DNA from: Sinosporangium siamense | GTDB lineage: Bacteria > Actinomycetota > Actinomycetes > Streptosporangiales > Streptosporangiaceae | Assembly (NCBI RefSeq): GCF_016863435.1 | Contig: NZ_BOOW01000003.1 | Coordinates: 1 to 57,071, forward strand | DNA length: 57,071 bases | Direction of reading: 5' to 3' | In this document: one piece after another, positions 17,829 through 25,847 of the stretch | How the letters are laid out: every line of letters starts with the position of its first letter | Position numbering within the stretch: position 1 is the stretch's first letter | Position numbers and translations under genes: made by a program | The notes under the pieces: generated by a model | What the model saw: the letters and a program-made list of their open reading frames with translations, nothing else | The model's database searches: none | Told to the model about the DNA's origin: nothing

Positions 17829-18495
17829 CCGCTTGCGGGGAGGGGGCATCCCGCGGCACGCCCCGCTTGAGCCCGCCATCCGGAACTGGCACTCGGACCG
17901 ACACTTCTGCGGTTCCCGGCGTCGTCAGCTGAAATCCACTCGAAACGTCCGATCATGCGGGCGGCTGTAAGGCCGTGGCGATTCTCGTCGGCCGAGGGCT
18001 TGGGACAGTGCGGGCGTGGTCGTCGACGGTGGTGCGCGTGAGGTCGTAGCCGAGGGGGTCGGGCGGGGGCTCCGGCAGGAAGCCCCTCCAGGCCGCGAGA
18101 GCCGCGAGAGCGCGTCTGGGCACGCCTTCGCAGCGGCCGTGCACGCGGGGGCTACCCCCGGGGATGCGGCGGGGCTTCTCTTCTCGGCAGATGTGTGATG
18201 TGCAGTCCCGGGGCTTGCTCGGCCGTTCGTGTGGGCCGTGCGAGCGCACTTCCCGGCACCGGCGCACTTGCCGGGGACCGTGCCGGGAGAGATGCCTGGC
18301 TTCGCGGCGGTGTGCGGGTTCGGGTGGCCTTTCCCCACGACGCGCGAACCGACGAGCATCTGCCATGAAACGTCGGAGGGAGGGGGCGTGGCCGTCACGA
18401 CTTCGGGGCTACAGGTGAGGTCGCCAGCTCCAGCACACCCGGAGGCTGCCGAGCGCAGGCGTTTCCCAGATTTGGGGGTGGGGGTCAGGTGGGGG
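17829..18495. other. 667-bp region without a confident gene
   Basis: High-GC sequence between two real genes. On the minus strand, about 17953-18110, a reading frame gives AWRGFLPEPPPDPLGYDL and onward, with normal amino-acid composition that then dissolves into low-complexity Arg/Pro/Ala. This may be the tail of a decayed gene, but I recognise no family. Nothing else is visible. Confidence 0.4.
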
Positions 18496-19044
18496 TCAGG
18501 TGCGGCGGCGGGCTCGGTAGGCGGCTACGTGCATTCGGTTGCCGCAGGTGCGGCTGTCGCAGTAGACGCGGGAGCGGTTACGGGACTCGTCGAAGAAGGC
18601 GCGGGAGCAGCCGGGGGCGCAGCAGGTGCGCAGGCGTTCGCGTTCGCCGGTGATGAGGAGTTGGGCCAGGGCGACGCCGCAGTCGGCGGCCAGGTGTTCG
18701 GCCAGGGAGCTGCCGGGGGCGAAGTAGTGCATGTGCAGGGGGTGGCCGTCGTGTTCGGTCAGGCGGGGGGTGATGCGGGTTTCGCTGAGGAGGGCGTTGA
18801 GCAGGGTGACGGCGCTGGGGTCGTCGGGGGCGGCGAGGATGCGGTGGAAGTCGCTGCGCAGTGTGTGGATCTGCGTGAGTTCGCCCTCGTCAAGGTGGTC
18901 GATGCCGCTTATCTCGCGTTGCCGAATGAAGGTGGCGAGGTCGTTGAGGTCGCGTAGCGTCTCCTCGCCGCCGATCTCGGGGGCGGAGTTAAGTAGATCG
19001 ACCACTGTGCCCAGTGAGTGCACCATGTCATGGCCGAATGGCAT
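18496..19044 (-). CDS. CGNR zinc-finger (ABATE domain) protein
   Basis: This 182-aa protein has an N-terminal ABATE-type helical domain (begins MPFGHDMVHSLGTVVDLLN). Its C-terminal CGNR zinc finger has Cys residues in RTCCAPGCSRAFFDES and VYCDSRTCGNRMHVAAYRAR. The family are putative DNA-binding stress regulators of actinobacteria with little experimental data. ATG 19044 follows GGGAGG. It is transcribed away from the remains of an EamA transporter, so it may once have regulated that transporter. Confidence 0.9.
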   Translation of the reverse strand: MPFGHDMVHSLGTVVDLLNSAPEIGGEETLRDLNDLATFIRQREISGIDHLDEGELTQIHTLRSDFHRILAAPDDPSAVTLLNALLSETRITPRLTEHDGHPLHMHYFAPGSSLAEHLAADCGVALAQLLITGERERLRTCCAPGCSRAFFDESRNRSRVYCDSRTCGNRMHVAAYRARRRT

Positions 19045-19137
19045 GTTGCCTCCCGTTGCGACCCGGTTCTAGCGTTCGGAAGCGTACCCTCTCGCGGTCG
19101 ATCCGGGGGTTTTGTGATGATCTCCCGCGCGTTGCCG

Positions 19138-19846
19138 TGCCTGTCTCCGTGGCTGGTGCGTTGGTCATCGCGACCTCGGCGCCGTTTGTCCGCCTGGCGG
19201 AGGTGCCCCCGGCGACCTCCGCGATTTTGGATGCGGATATGCCCTGGGGCCTTAGCTGATCGCGGCGTGGCCGGAGCGGCGATGGCTCGGGCCGGTGCCG
19301 CTCCGGAGTCTACTGCTCGCGTGGGTCGCGGGGCTGTGCTTCGGTCTGGATCTGTATTTCTGGCACCACGCGACCTCGGCGGTGGGGGCGGGGTTGGCGA
19401 CGGTGCTGGGGAATCTGCCGGTGTTCGTGGTGGCGTTGCGTCGTGGGTGTCGTTTGGGGAGCGGCCTGGGCGGCGGTGGTCGTCGCGGTGCCGTTGGTGT
19501 TCGGGGGAGTGGTGCTGCTCTCGGGGGGTGGTGGACGGTTTTGCTGGGCGGTGTGGCCTATGAGGGCCGGCCGCTTGCGGGCGTGCTGCTCGGGGGCGCG
19601 CGTCGGTGTCGTACGCGGGGTTCCCGCCGGCGCTCAGAGGCGGCTCCACGGGCTCCCGCGTGGCGGGACCGCTCTTACACGTCACGCTGGTGTCCACGGC
19701 GCTGATCGCCGTTGTGGGGCTCTCCGACGGGGGGTGGTGTTCACGCCGGCATGGCCCGGGCACGGGTGACTGGTTCTGCCGGCGTTCGGGCCGCACGTGC
19801 TGGGGTGGATGTTGCTCTCTTATGCGGCCACACGCTTCCGTGCCGC
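19138..19846 (+). pseudogene. Decayed EamA/DMT family transporter
   Basis: Pieces of a drug/metabolite-transporter permease can be read only by changing frame several times. In order they are AGALVIATSAPFVRLAEVPP (from about 19150), then LLLAWVAGLCFGLDLYFWHH and TVLGNLPVFVVAL (about 19310-19440), AAVVVAVPLVFGGVVLLSGG (about 19470-19530), GGVAYEGRPLAGVLLGG, PLLHVTLVSTALIAVVGLS, and finally LGWMLLSYAATRF (about 19800-19840). Order and spacing match an intact EamA protein of about 280 aa. At least four frameshifts and an early stop (19257-19259) make it non-functional. The last helix runs into a tandem repeat. Confidence 0.75.
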
Positions 19847-19930
19847 GCCACGCGGTCTCGCGCCATGCCTGCGCGCCGGCGGTCACGCGCTTCCGTGCCG
19901 CGCCACGTGCTCTCGGGCCATGCCTGCACG
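19831..19930. repeat. Two tandem copies of a 45-47-bp unit
   Basis: CACGC-(GC)-TTCCGTGCCGCGCCACG and the following CTCGxGCCATGCCTGC are found at 19831-19875 and 19884-19930 with few mismatches, over the 3' end of the transporter pseudogene. Confidence 0.85.
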
Positions 19931-19960
19931 CTCCCGCGCCACGTCGACACGCGCCTGCGG

Positions 19961-20023
19961 GATGAGGTCGTGGAAAGACGGGATGAGGTCGTGGAAAGAC
20001 GGGATGAGGTTGTGGGAAGGAGG
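19961..20023. repeat. Three tandem 21-bp repeats
   Basis: GATGAGGTCGTGGAAAGACGG twice exactly (19961-19981, 19982-20002) and once with changes (20003-20023), directly downstream of the zur stop codon. Confidence 0.95.
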
Positions 20024-20030
20024 CCCCTGC

Positions 20031-20417
20031 CTAGCCCGGGGTTTCGGCGGCGCAGGCCGGGCAGGTGCCGAAGACTTCCACGGTGTGGGTGATGTCGGTG
20101 AAGCCGTGCTCCGCGCCCACTCCCTCGGCCCAGCGTTCGACGGCGGGGCCGGCGACCTCGATGGTGCGTCCGCAGCGGCGGCACACGAGGTGGTGGTGGT
20201 GGGTGTCGCTCGCGCACGCGCGGTAGGCGGCCTCGCCTTCGTCGGTGCGCAGTACGTCGACGTGGCCGGCGTCCGCGAGGGCCTGCAAAGCGCGATAGAC
20301 GGTGGTCAAGCCAATCTTGGCACCCTCGGCACGCATCTCAGCGTAGATGTCCTGCGCGCTGCGGAAACTCCCGCTGTGGCGGAGGATCTCGTAGACGGCC
20401 TCGCGGCGATTGCTCAT
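20031..20417 (-). CDS. zur: Zinc uptake regulator Zur (Fur family)
   Basis: This 128-aa Fur-family repressor has an N-terminal winged helix (RSAQDIYAEMRAEGAKIGL, then TTVYRALQALADAGHVD). Its C-terminal metal domain has THHHHLVCRRCG and CPAC, which supply the regulatory and structural zinc sites. The position as last gene of znuA-znuC-znuB-zur, with the ATG overlapping the znuB stop (ATGA), identifies it as Zur rather than a ferric regulator. With zinc it should repress the operon through the box at 23020-23034, giving a simple feedback loop. Confidence 0.95.
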   Translation of the reverse strand: MSNRREAVYEILRHSGSFRSAQDIYAEMRAEGAKIGLTTVYRALQALADAGHVDVLRTDEGEAAYRACASDTHHHHLVCRRCGRTIEVAGPAVERWAEGVGAEHGFTDITHTVEVFGTCPACAAETPG

Positions 20418-21247
20418 CTGCTGGACTCCTGGGCTCGGCTTCGCCGTACGAATCTACCGACCCCGAGCGCCAGGGCGAACCCGGCGAGGGAGACGAGAAC
20501 GATCGTGGCTCCAGGGGCCACTTCAGCATAGAACGCGGAACTCAGCCCGCCGACTGTCGCCACGACGCCAAATGCCATGGCGAGCAGCATTGTGGCGCGG
20601 AAGCTGCGGGAGAGTTGCTGGCCGGTGGCGACGGGCACGACCATGAGCGCGCTCACCATCAAAAGGCCGACGACGCGCATGGCGATGACCACCGTGAGCG
20701 CGGCGGTGATCGCGATGAGCAGGCTGAGGAAACGCACCGGGAGCCCGCTCGCGCGTGCCATGTCCTCGTCCTGGCAGAGCACGAAGAGTTCACGGCCGAA
20801 GTAGGCCACGACACCGAGCACGGCCACCGCCAGCGCCGCGGTGATCCACACGTCCTCGGGTGTGACGCTGGTGATCGAGCCGAACAGCGCCGACATCAGG
20901 GTGGCGTTGCTTCCGCCGGGCGCCATGCCGATGAGCAGGACGCCGCCGGCGATGCCGCCGTAGAACAGCAGGGCCAGCGCGACGTCGCCGCTGGTGCGGC
21001 CGCGTGCCCGGACGAGTTCGATGGCGACCGCGCCGAGCACGGCCACGATCATCGCGGTGATCACGGGTGCGGTGCCGGTGAGGAAGCCCAGTGCGACGCC
21101 GGTGAGGGCGACGTGGCCGATGCCGTCGCCGAGGAGGGACAGGCGGCGCTGGACGATGAAGGTGCCGATGGCGGGCGCGGCGAGGCCCACGAGGAGCGCG
21201 GCGATCAGCGCCCGCTGCATGAAGTCGAATTGAAGCAGCTCGATCAC
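20414..21247 (-). CDS. znuB: Zinc ABC transporter permease ZnuB
   Basis: This 277-aa ABC-3 family permease has about eight hydrophobic helices. Typical segments are MQRALIAALLVGLAAPAIG, the conserved RRLSLLGDGIGHVALTGVAL (contact with the ATPase) and RVVGLLMVSALMVVPVATG. It forms the channel for zinc, with ZnuC as energy source and ZnuA as binding protein. The GTG at 21247 overlaps the znuC stop as GTGA, so translation is coupled; a longer reading would extend into znuC. The 3' end overlaps zur by four bases. Confidence 0.95.
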   Translation of the reverse strand: MIELLQFDFMQRALIAALLVGLAAPAIGTFIVQRRLSLLGDGIGHVALTGVALGFLTGTAPVITAMIVAVLGAVAIELVRARGRTSGDVALALLFYGGIAGGVLLIGMAPGGSNATLMSALFGSITSVTPEDVWITAALAVAVLGVVAYFGRELFVLCQDEDMARASGLPVRFLSLLIAITAALTVVIAMRVVGLLMVSALMVVPVATGQQLSRSFRATMLLAMAFGVVATVGGLSSAFYAEVAPGATIVLVSLAGFALALGVGRFVRRSRAQESSR

Positions 21248-22038
21248 GTGCCGTCGCCCGTCCCGATCGTCATTTTCGCGCTGAGGTCCAGTCCGGAGAG
21301 CCTGGTGCCGCCGTTGTCCGTCTCGTCGCACTCGTGCCGTCCGCCGGGACTCGGCACGAGGTCGCCGTCGTGGACGATCAGGCCGTCCCGTACGACCAGT
21401 GTGCGGGCGATCAGCGGTTCGAGCGGGCCGAGTTCGTGGGCGACCAGTACGACGGTTTTGCCGAGGTCCGCCTGGGCCGCCAGAGTCGCCGCGAGGTCGC
21501 GCTGGCTTTCCGCGTCGACGCCCGCGGTGGGCTCGTCCATCACGAACACGTCGGGTTGCCCGGCGAGCGCCCGGGCGATGAGCACCCGCTGCTGCTGCCC
21601 GCCGGACAACGCGTGCACCGGGTCCTTGACGCGGTGGGCCATGCCGACGGCTTCGAGCGCGGCGGCGACCGCCGCCTTGTCCTCACGGGAGGTACGGCTG
21701 AACCTGCGTCGCCTCGCCACCCGGCCCGAGGACACGATCTCGCCGACCGTCGCGGGCACGCCGCCGCCCACCTGGAGCCGCTGCGGCACATATCCCACCC
21801 GCTCCCACTGGCGGAACCTGGCGGGCGGGGCACCGTAGATCGTGGTGGTGCCGGAGGAGAGGGGGAGCAGGCCAAGCAGTGTCCGGATAAGGGTGGACTT
21901 TCCCGATCCGTTGGTGCCGAGCACGGCGACGACCTCACCCTGGCGGATCGTCAGGTCGATGCCGCGCAGGATCGGCCGGCCGTCGAGAACGACATGCCCG
22001 CCGGTCATCGCAAACGTGATCTCCGGCGTCACGAACAC
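21244..22038 (-). CDS. znuC: Zinc ABC transporter ATP-binding protein ZnuC
   Basis: A 264-aa ABC ATPase with Walker A GTNGSGKST (about residue 43), signature LSGGQQQRVLIARAL, Walker B VFVMDEPTAGVD and the H-loop VLVAHELGPL. It powers zinc import with ZnuA and ZnuB on the cytoplasmic face of the membrane. GTG 22038 overlaps the end of znuA by 10 bp, as expected in a tightly packed operon. Length and motif order are normal. Confidence 0.95.
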   Translation of the reverse strand: MFVTPEITFAMTGGHVVLDGRPILRGIDLTIRQGEVVAVLGTNGSGKSTLIRTLLGLLPLSSGTTTIYGAPPARFRQWERVGYVPQRLQVGGGVPATVGEIVSSGRVARRRRFSRTSREDKAAVAAALEAVGMAHRVKDPVHALSGGQQQRVLIARALAGQPDVFVMDEPTAGVDAESQRDLAATLAAQADLGKTVVLVAHELGPLEPLIARTLVVRDGLIVHDGDLVPSPGGRHECDETDNGGTRLSGLDLSAKMTIGTGDGT

Positions 22039-23000
22039 TCCATGGCGGCGCGGAGGGCGGTGAGATTCTGGCGCATCGCTGAAAGATAGTCGCCCGTGGA
22101 CGGTTTGCTCTCCACAGGGTCGAGTACGGAGGTCTTGGCCCCCACTTCTTGCGCGAGCACGTCGGCGACCTTGGGGTTGACGAGGGTCTCGGTGAAGATC
22201 GTGGTGACCTTCTCGCGCCGGGCGATCTCGGCGACCTCGGCCAGGCGGCCAGGGGAGGGTTCGGCGTCGGGGTCGATGCCGCTGATGGCGACCTGCTTGA
22301 ACTTGTAACGTTCCGCCAGGTAGCCGAACGCGGCATGGCTGGTCACGATCGTGCGGGTGCCGCAGGTGGCGAGGCCCTTGGTGAACTCCTCGTCGAGCGT
22401 GCTCAGCTCTTTCGCGGTGGCCGCGGCCCGCTCGCGGTAGCCCGCCGCGCCCGCGGGGTCGGCGGTCGCCATCTTCTGGCCGAGGGCGGTCGCCACGGTG
22501 GCGAGGCGGCTCGGGTCGAGCCAGATGTGCGGGTCGGTGCCCTGCCCGTCCTCATGCCCGTGGTCGTGCCCGTCGCCTTCGCTGTGCCCCTCCTCGGCGT
22601 GCGAGGGGCCGGCGGTCAGCGGCGTGACCGCCGCGGCGGCGTCGAAGCCGCGGTCGGCGGCGTGTTGCTCGACCGCCTCGTCCACGGCGGGCTGAATGCC
22701 CTTCACATAGACCGTCAGCCTGGCCTGGCTGAGGGAGGCGACCTGGCGCGGTGTGAGTTCGACGTCGTGGGGCTCGACCCCCGGGCCGGTCAGGCCTGTG
22801 ACCTGCGCGGCTCCGCCGGCGACCCGCTCGGACAACCACTGCAGGGGATAGAAGGCCGCGAGGACCTCGGGCTTGCCGCCCGAGGGGGAACCAGCGGAGG
22901 GGGAACCCGCCGAGCCTGAGCCGCAGGCCGCGGTGGTGGCGGTGAGGAGTACGACACCGGCCATCAAACCCGACGTGCGCAGTGCTCGGAACGACTTCAT
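22029..23000 (-). CDS. znuA: Zinc ABC transporter substrate-binding lipoprotein ZnuA
   Basis: A 323-aa cluster A-I solute-binding protein. The signal peptide ends in a lipobox-like TTAACGSGS, so it is tethered to the outer face of the membrane. Zinc-ligand regions are visible: PHDVELTPRQV, the His/Asp/Glu-rich loop HAEEGHSEGDGHDHGHEDG (residues about 133-151) and the following DPHIWLDP, then TSHAAFGYLAERY. The His-rich loop and the Zur gene in the operon favour zinc over manganese. It is the first gene of znuA-znuC-znuB-zur. Its ATG lies 7 nt after the -10 box with no ribosome-binding site, implying a leaderless messenger. Confidence 0.95.
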   Translation of the reverse strand: MKSFRALRTSGLMAGVVLLTATTAACGSGSAGSPSAGSPSGGKPEVLAAFYPLQWLSERVAGGAAQVTGLTGPGVEPHDVELTPRQVASLSQARLTVYVKGIQPAVDEAVEQHAADRGFDAAAAVTPLTAGPSHAEEGHSEGDGHDHGHEDGQGTDPHIWLDPSRLATVATALGQKMATADPAGAAGYRERAAATAKELSTLDEEFTKGLATCGTRTIVTSHAAFGYLAERYKFKQVAISGIDPDAEPSPGRLAEVAEIARREKVTTIFTETLVNPKVADVLAQEVGAKTSVLDPVESKPSTGDYLSAMRQNLTALRAAMECS

Positions 23001-23006
23001 ACAGTA

Positions 23007-23035
23007 AGTATGGACAGAATGAAAATGGTTGTCAA
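23007..23035 (-). promoter_or_regulatory. znuA promoter with Zur box
   Basis: On the minus strand, TTGACA (23035-23030) and CATACT (23012-23007) are separated by exactly 17 bp; the predicted start of transcription falls on the znuA ATG. The imperfect palindrome TGAAAATGGTTGTCA (23020-23034, plus strand) covers the -35 and spacer and matches the actinobacterial Zur box (TGAAAAT-x-ATTTTCA type). Zur binding here would exclude RNA polymerase. Confidence 0.8.
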
Positions 23036-23481
23036 AACCAGTTTAGGACGGTGCCAAGTACGCCAAAACGGTCAGAAGCTAGCAACACAAGGAACGTCAA
23101 CAGCACCACCCGCAGAAACCTTCCCCGGGCGCCCAGCGACGGCCATGACGTATAGGCCAGCCAGGTCACGAACAGCAACACCGGCAAGACGGCAAGCCCA
23201 CCCCAGACCGACGGCGCCGCCAGCCCCACCAGAAGCAACACCACCAGCACGACGGGCGGCAACCATCGGGGAAGCTGGAACAGATAGACCATCGGGGCCG
23301 CGCTGCGCCGCTCCACTGCCGCACGCAAGCCCGTCGCCCCGGGCGTGAAGAAATGTTCGCCCTTGGGCAGAGGGCGCCGCGTTCCCCCGCTCCGGCCGCC
23401 GCGGCGATCCTGCCGGGGCCTCGCCATCGGATGCCGGCCGGACCGGCCGTCGTCGCTTCCTGGCTTCGCGTTCCTGGCCAC
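23032..23481 (-). CDS. DUF6703-type small membrane protein
   Basis: This 149-aa protein has a basic, Arg/Gly/Pro-rich N-terminus of about 60 residues, then two or three hydrophobic helices (LPPVVLVVLLLVGLAA, VLPVLLFVTWLAY, FLRVVLLTFLVLLAS) and a conserved end (DRFGVLGTVLNWF). I recognise the C-terminal pattern from actinobacterial DUF6703 proteins; function unknown. The start (GTG 23481) is uncertain, and an in-frame ATG lies at 23424. Its TGA stop lies within the -35 hexamer of the znuA promoter, so the gene end and the Zur-regulated promoter share bases. Confidence 0.7.
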   Translation of the reverse strand: MARNAKPGSDDGRSGRHPMARPRQDRRGGRSGGTRRPLPKGEHFFTPGATGLRAAVERRSAAPMVYLFQLPRWLPPVVLVVLLLVGLAAPSVWGGLAVLPVLLFVTWLAYTSWPSLGARGRFLRVVLLTFLVLLASDRFGVLGTVLNWF

Positions 23482-23833
23482 GCGGAGAGCCTAACCGGGC
23501 GAGGGGCGATCGGTCACGGGGCACGATCGGGCACAGGTCACGTGTGCGGGTGTGTTTTGGTGGGCTTGTGCCGTACGGCATGAGCCGGGGTGGCGTTTGT
23601 CCACGTGGTGACGGATGCGGGGGTGGCGTGGGGGAGGGGAGGTGCTTAGAATGCCGGGTGGCGAACTCTCGCGCCCAACCTCCTTCAGCGGGCACCCACG
23701 CTGCCCGTCACCTGCGGAGGCAAAGGGGACATAGGTGCCTCGGGAGTGCGGTTAGGTCACATGCGAGCACCAGGTGCGGCGGCCGGATCGCGGGCGTGGG
23801 CCGTCTCCGCGTGCGCCGACGTCACTGGAGCAC
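23482..23833. other. Upstream region of the BtrH-like gene; possible structured leader
   Basis: No gene. A 14-mer GTACGGCATGAGCC lies at 23573-23586. TAGAAT (23647-23652) could be a -10 box without a clear -35. Downstream are several potential hairpins, for example GAGGCA (23716) with TGCCTC (23736), which would give a leader of about 175 nt. It matches no riboswitch I recognise. Confidence 0.4.
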
Positions 23834-23836
23834 ATG

Positions 23837-25102
23837 ATGACCAGCAAGAAGCAGTTCAAGGCGCGCGTCCGTGCCCGCATGGCCAAGACCGGCGAGAGTT
23901 ACACGGCGGCGCTTAAGCATCTGACCGTCGACGATCCCCGGGTCGGCGGGTGGCGGTTCCTCTCCGGCGTCCACTCGGCCAGCTCGGCCGTCACCTCCGC
24001 TCTCGTCAACGCCGGGGTTCCGGTGAGTGAGGCGGCGGTCTTCCTCGCGGGTGGAGGCATCGGTGCGGGATACATCCTGTGGGAGTTCAAGGAGCACCGG
24101 AGTGCCCACCTGGTCATGGGCTTCACCAACCGGTGGCAATATCACGACAGCTTCCTCTGCAAGACGCTCGAGCGGCTCGGCGTGCCCCACCGCGTTCACC
24201 GCACCGGCGGGGCCAAGGCGGCGGCGAAATATCTGACGGAGGAGCTCGAGGCGGGGCATCCGTGCATCGTGCTGCCCGATCGCTACCACATCGGCTATTG
24301 GGGGCTTCCCGCTCACCTCGACGGCTACGGCGGGCACCCGGTGCTCGTCTACCGGCACGACGCCGGCGGGGTGTTCGTGGACGACCGGGGGTTCGTGCCC
24401 ATCCACGTGCCCCGGGAGAGCATGGACGCCGCCCGGGCACGGGTCGGGTCGTATAAGAACTTCACCATCGCCCTCGAACCCGCCCCGATCGGTGAGGAGC
24501 GCCTCGTGGGCGCGGTGCTTGAGGGCCTCCGCGACTGCGCCGAGCATTTGAGCGGCACGTCCGATTCGTTCTCCCTGCCCGCCTGGCGCAAGTGGGCACG
24601 CCTGACCACCGACCGCCGCAACGCCAAGGCCTGGCCGAAGGTCTTCGCCGGCGGCAAGGGCCTGACCGGGGCGTTGTTGTCCCTCTGGGAGGAGGCCGGC
24701 CCGGTCGGCATGGACGGCGGAGACCTGCGCGACCTGTTCGCGACCGGCCTCGACGAGGCCGCGGTCATGCTCGGCCGTCCCGCCCTCGTGCCCCTCGCCG
24801 AGCGCTTCCGCGAGATCCACGGCATGTGGCGCGCCCTGGCCGACGCCGCCCTTCCCGCCGACATCCCGGAATTCGCCCGCATGCGTGACCTGACCACCGC
24901 CAACCGCCACTCGATCCTCACCGAGGGCCGAACCGACATCGAAGCCACCACCGAACTGTGGCGCCTCCGCGTCGGCCTCGCCTCCGCCCCTTTACCGATC
25001 GACCCCGAATCCCTCTTCATCGAGATCGGTGAACGCGTGACCGCGATCTACACCGCCGAGACCTCCGCGATCGCCGACCTGAAGGCGGCGGTGGCCGGCT
25101 GA
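23837..25102 (+). CDS. BtrH N-terminal/DUF4872 domain protein
   Basis: A 421-aa protein with two recognised regions. Residues about 15-150 match the BtrH_N domain (HLTVDDPRVGGWRFLSGVHS, then VFLAGGGIGAGYILWEF), a cysteine-protease/transglutaminase-like fold. The rest matches DUF4872, with an iron- or substrate-binding-like HGMWRALADAA region near the end. BtrH itself acts as an acyltransferase in butirosin synthesis. Similar proteins occur widely in actinobacteria without known substrates, and here no biosynthetic cluster is visible. Two ATGs (23834, 23837) follow GGAG; I prefer the second by spacing. Confidence 0.8.
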   Translation: MTSKKQFKARVRARMAKTGESYTAALKHLTVDDPRVGGWRFLSGVHSASSAVTSALVNAGVPVSEAAVFLAGGGIGAGYILWEFKEHRSAHLVMGFTNRWQYHDSFLCKTLERLGVPHRVHRTGGAKAAAKYLTEELEAGHPCIVLPDRYHIGYWGLPAHLDGYGGHPVLVYRHDAGGVFVDDRGFVPIHVPRESMDAARARVGSYKNFTIALEPAPIGEERLVGAVLEGLRDCAEHLSGTSDSFSLPAWRKWARLTTDRRNAKAWPKVFAGGKGLTGALLSLWEEAGPVGMDGGDLRDLFATGLDEAAVMLGRPALVPLAERFREIHGMWRALADAALPADIPEFARMRDLTTANRHSILTEGRTDIEATTELWRLRVGLASAPLPIDPESLFIEIGERVTAIYTAETSAIADLKAAVAG

Positions 25103-25466
25103 CCGGCTCATTCCCCGGGGCCGGCAATGCCCCGCCTCTCCTCCGGGAGACACCGTCGGCGAAGTAGACAAGACAGCAGCGCGGTCATGCAGTTCACAGC
25201 CTTGGCAGCAGTGGCAACGCTCGCGGTCTTGTGGGAGCCGTACGCTTCGCTGCACTGACAGGTCTTTGCGACGAGCCGGCGGTCACGGCAAGTTCCAGGA
25301 CCATGTCGCGCGGGCCTGGCCTTCTCGCCACGGCACCCGTCCTGCCCGGCTTCGCCGTACCCGATCGTGGGGTACGGCATGAGCCGGGACGGCGGCCGGG
25401 TGTTCAGGCCGCGCCTCCGGGACGCCCGAGTCCGCCGCCGGCCGGGGTGGGTGGCATCCTGATGCG
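25103..25466. other. 364-bp gap with one hairpin and no gene
   Basis: Neither strand contains a recognisable gene. A hairpin (25354-25362 with 25370-25378) carries the GTACGGCATGAGCC motif in and after its right arm (25372-25385). The base composition of 25130-25280 is less GC-rich than the surroundings, which could mark old inserted DNA, but no transposase sequence is readable. Confidence 0.45.
25354..25378. terminator. Terminator-like hairpin with GTACGGCA motif
   Basis: 9-bp perfect stem (25354-25362 with 25370-25378), 7-nt loop. It belongs to the same motif family as the bidirectional terminator at 7314-7352. Confidence 0.5.
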
Positions 25467-25775
25467 ATGCTCGCAGTCATCCGCTACACAGTGCCGGGTC
25501 CGCAGACCGACGAGTTCGCCGGTCAGGCGCGTGAGATCCTCGCCGTTTTCGAGGCCCAGCCGGGCTTTGTGAGCGGGCAGCTTTCCCGCTCGGTGGACGA
25601 GGAGGAGCTGTGGGCCCTCGTGTCCGAATGGGAGGGGGCGGGTTTCTACCGTCGTGCCCTGTCCGCGGCCCGGTTGGTGATGTATCCGCTCATGACTCTC
25701 ATGATCAACGAGCCGAGCGCCTTCGAGGCCGTTTATCGGAGCGAGCGCGGCGGGGCTTCCCCTAAGCTTGGGTGA
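25467..25775 (+). CDS. Antibiotic biosynthesis monooxygenase (ABM) domain protein
   Basis: This 102-aa ferredoxin-like fold protein of the ABM type has a beta-strand start MLAVIRYTVPG, a central PGFVSGQLSRSVDEEELWALV and SEWEGAGFYRRAL. Such dimeric proteins include cofactor-free oxygenases and haem-degrading enzymes, but many have unknown roles. No cofactor residues stand out. The gene precedes glyS by 72 bp on the same strand; a functional link is not evident. The ribosome-binding site is weak. Confidence 0.75.
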   Translation: MLAVIRYTVPGPQTDEFAGQAREILAVFEAQPGFVSGQLSRSVDEEELWALVSEWEGAGFYRRALSAARLVMYPLMTLMINEPSAFEAVYRSERGGASPKLG

Positions 25776-25847
25776 AATCGAGCAGGTGAAGCGCCCCACT
25801 CGATCCCAGTCACCAACGCCGACACCCAGCCGGACGGAGTTCCACAC

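Noticed and set aside
17925-18398. 157-codon minus-strand frame in the 17.8-18.5 kb gap
   Set aside because: Low-complexity Pro/Ser/Arg/Thr sequence, no ribosome-binding site and no family similarity; at most a gene remnant.
23482-23833. Glycine or c-di-AMP riboswitch upstream of the BtrH-like gene
   Set aside because: The conserved core elements of these riboswitches are not present in the right order on either strand.
25103-25466. Possible insertion sequence remnant
   Set aside because: No terminal inverted repeats, target duplication or transposase motif could be found.
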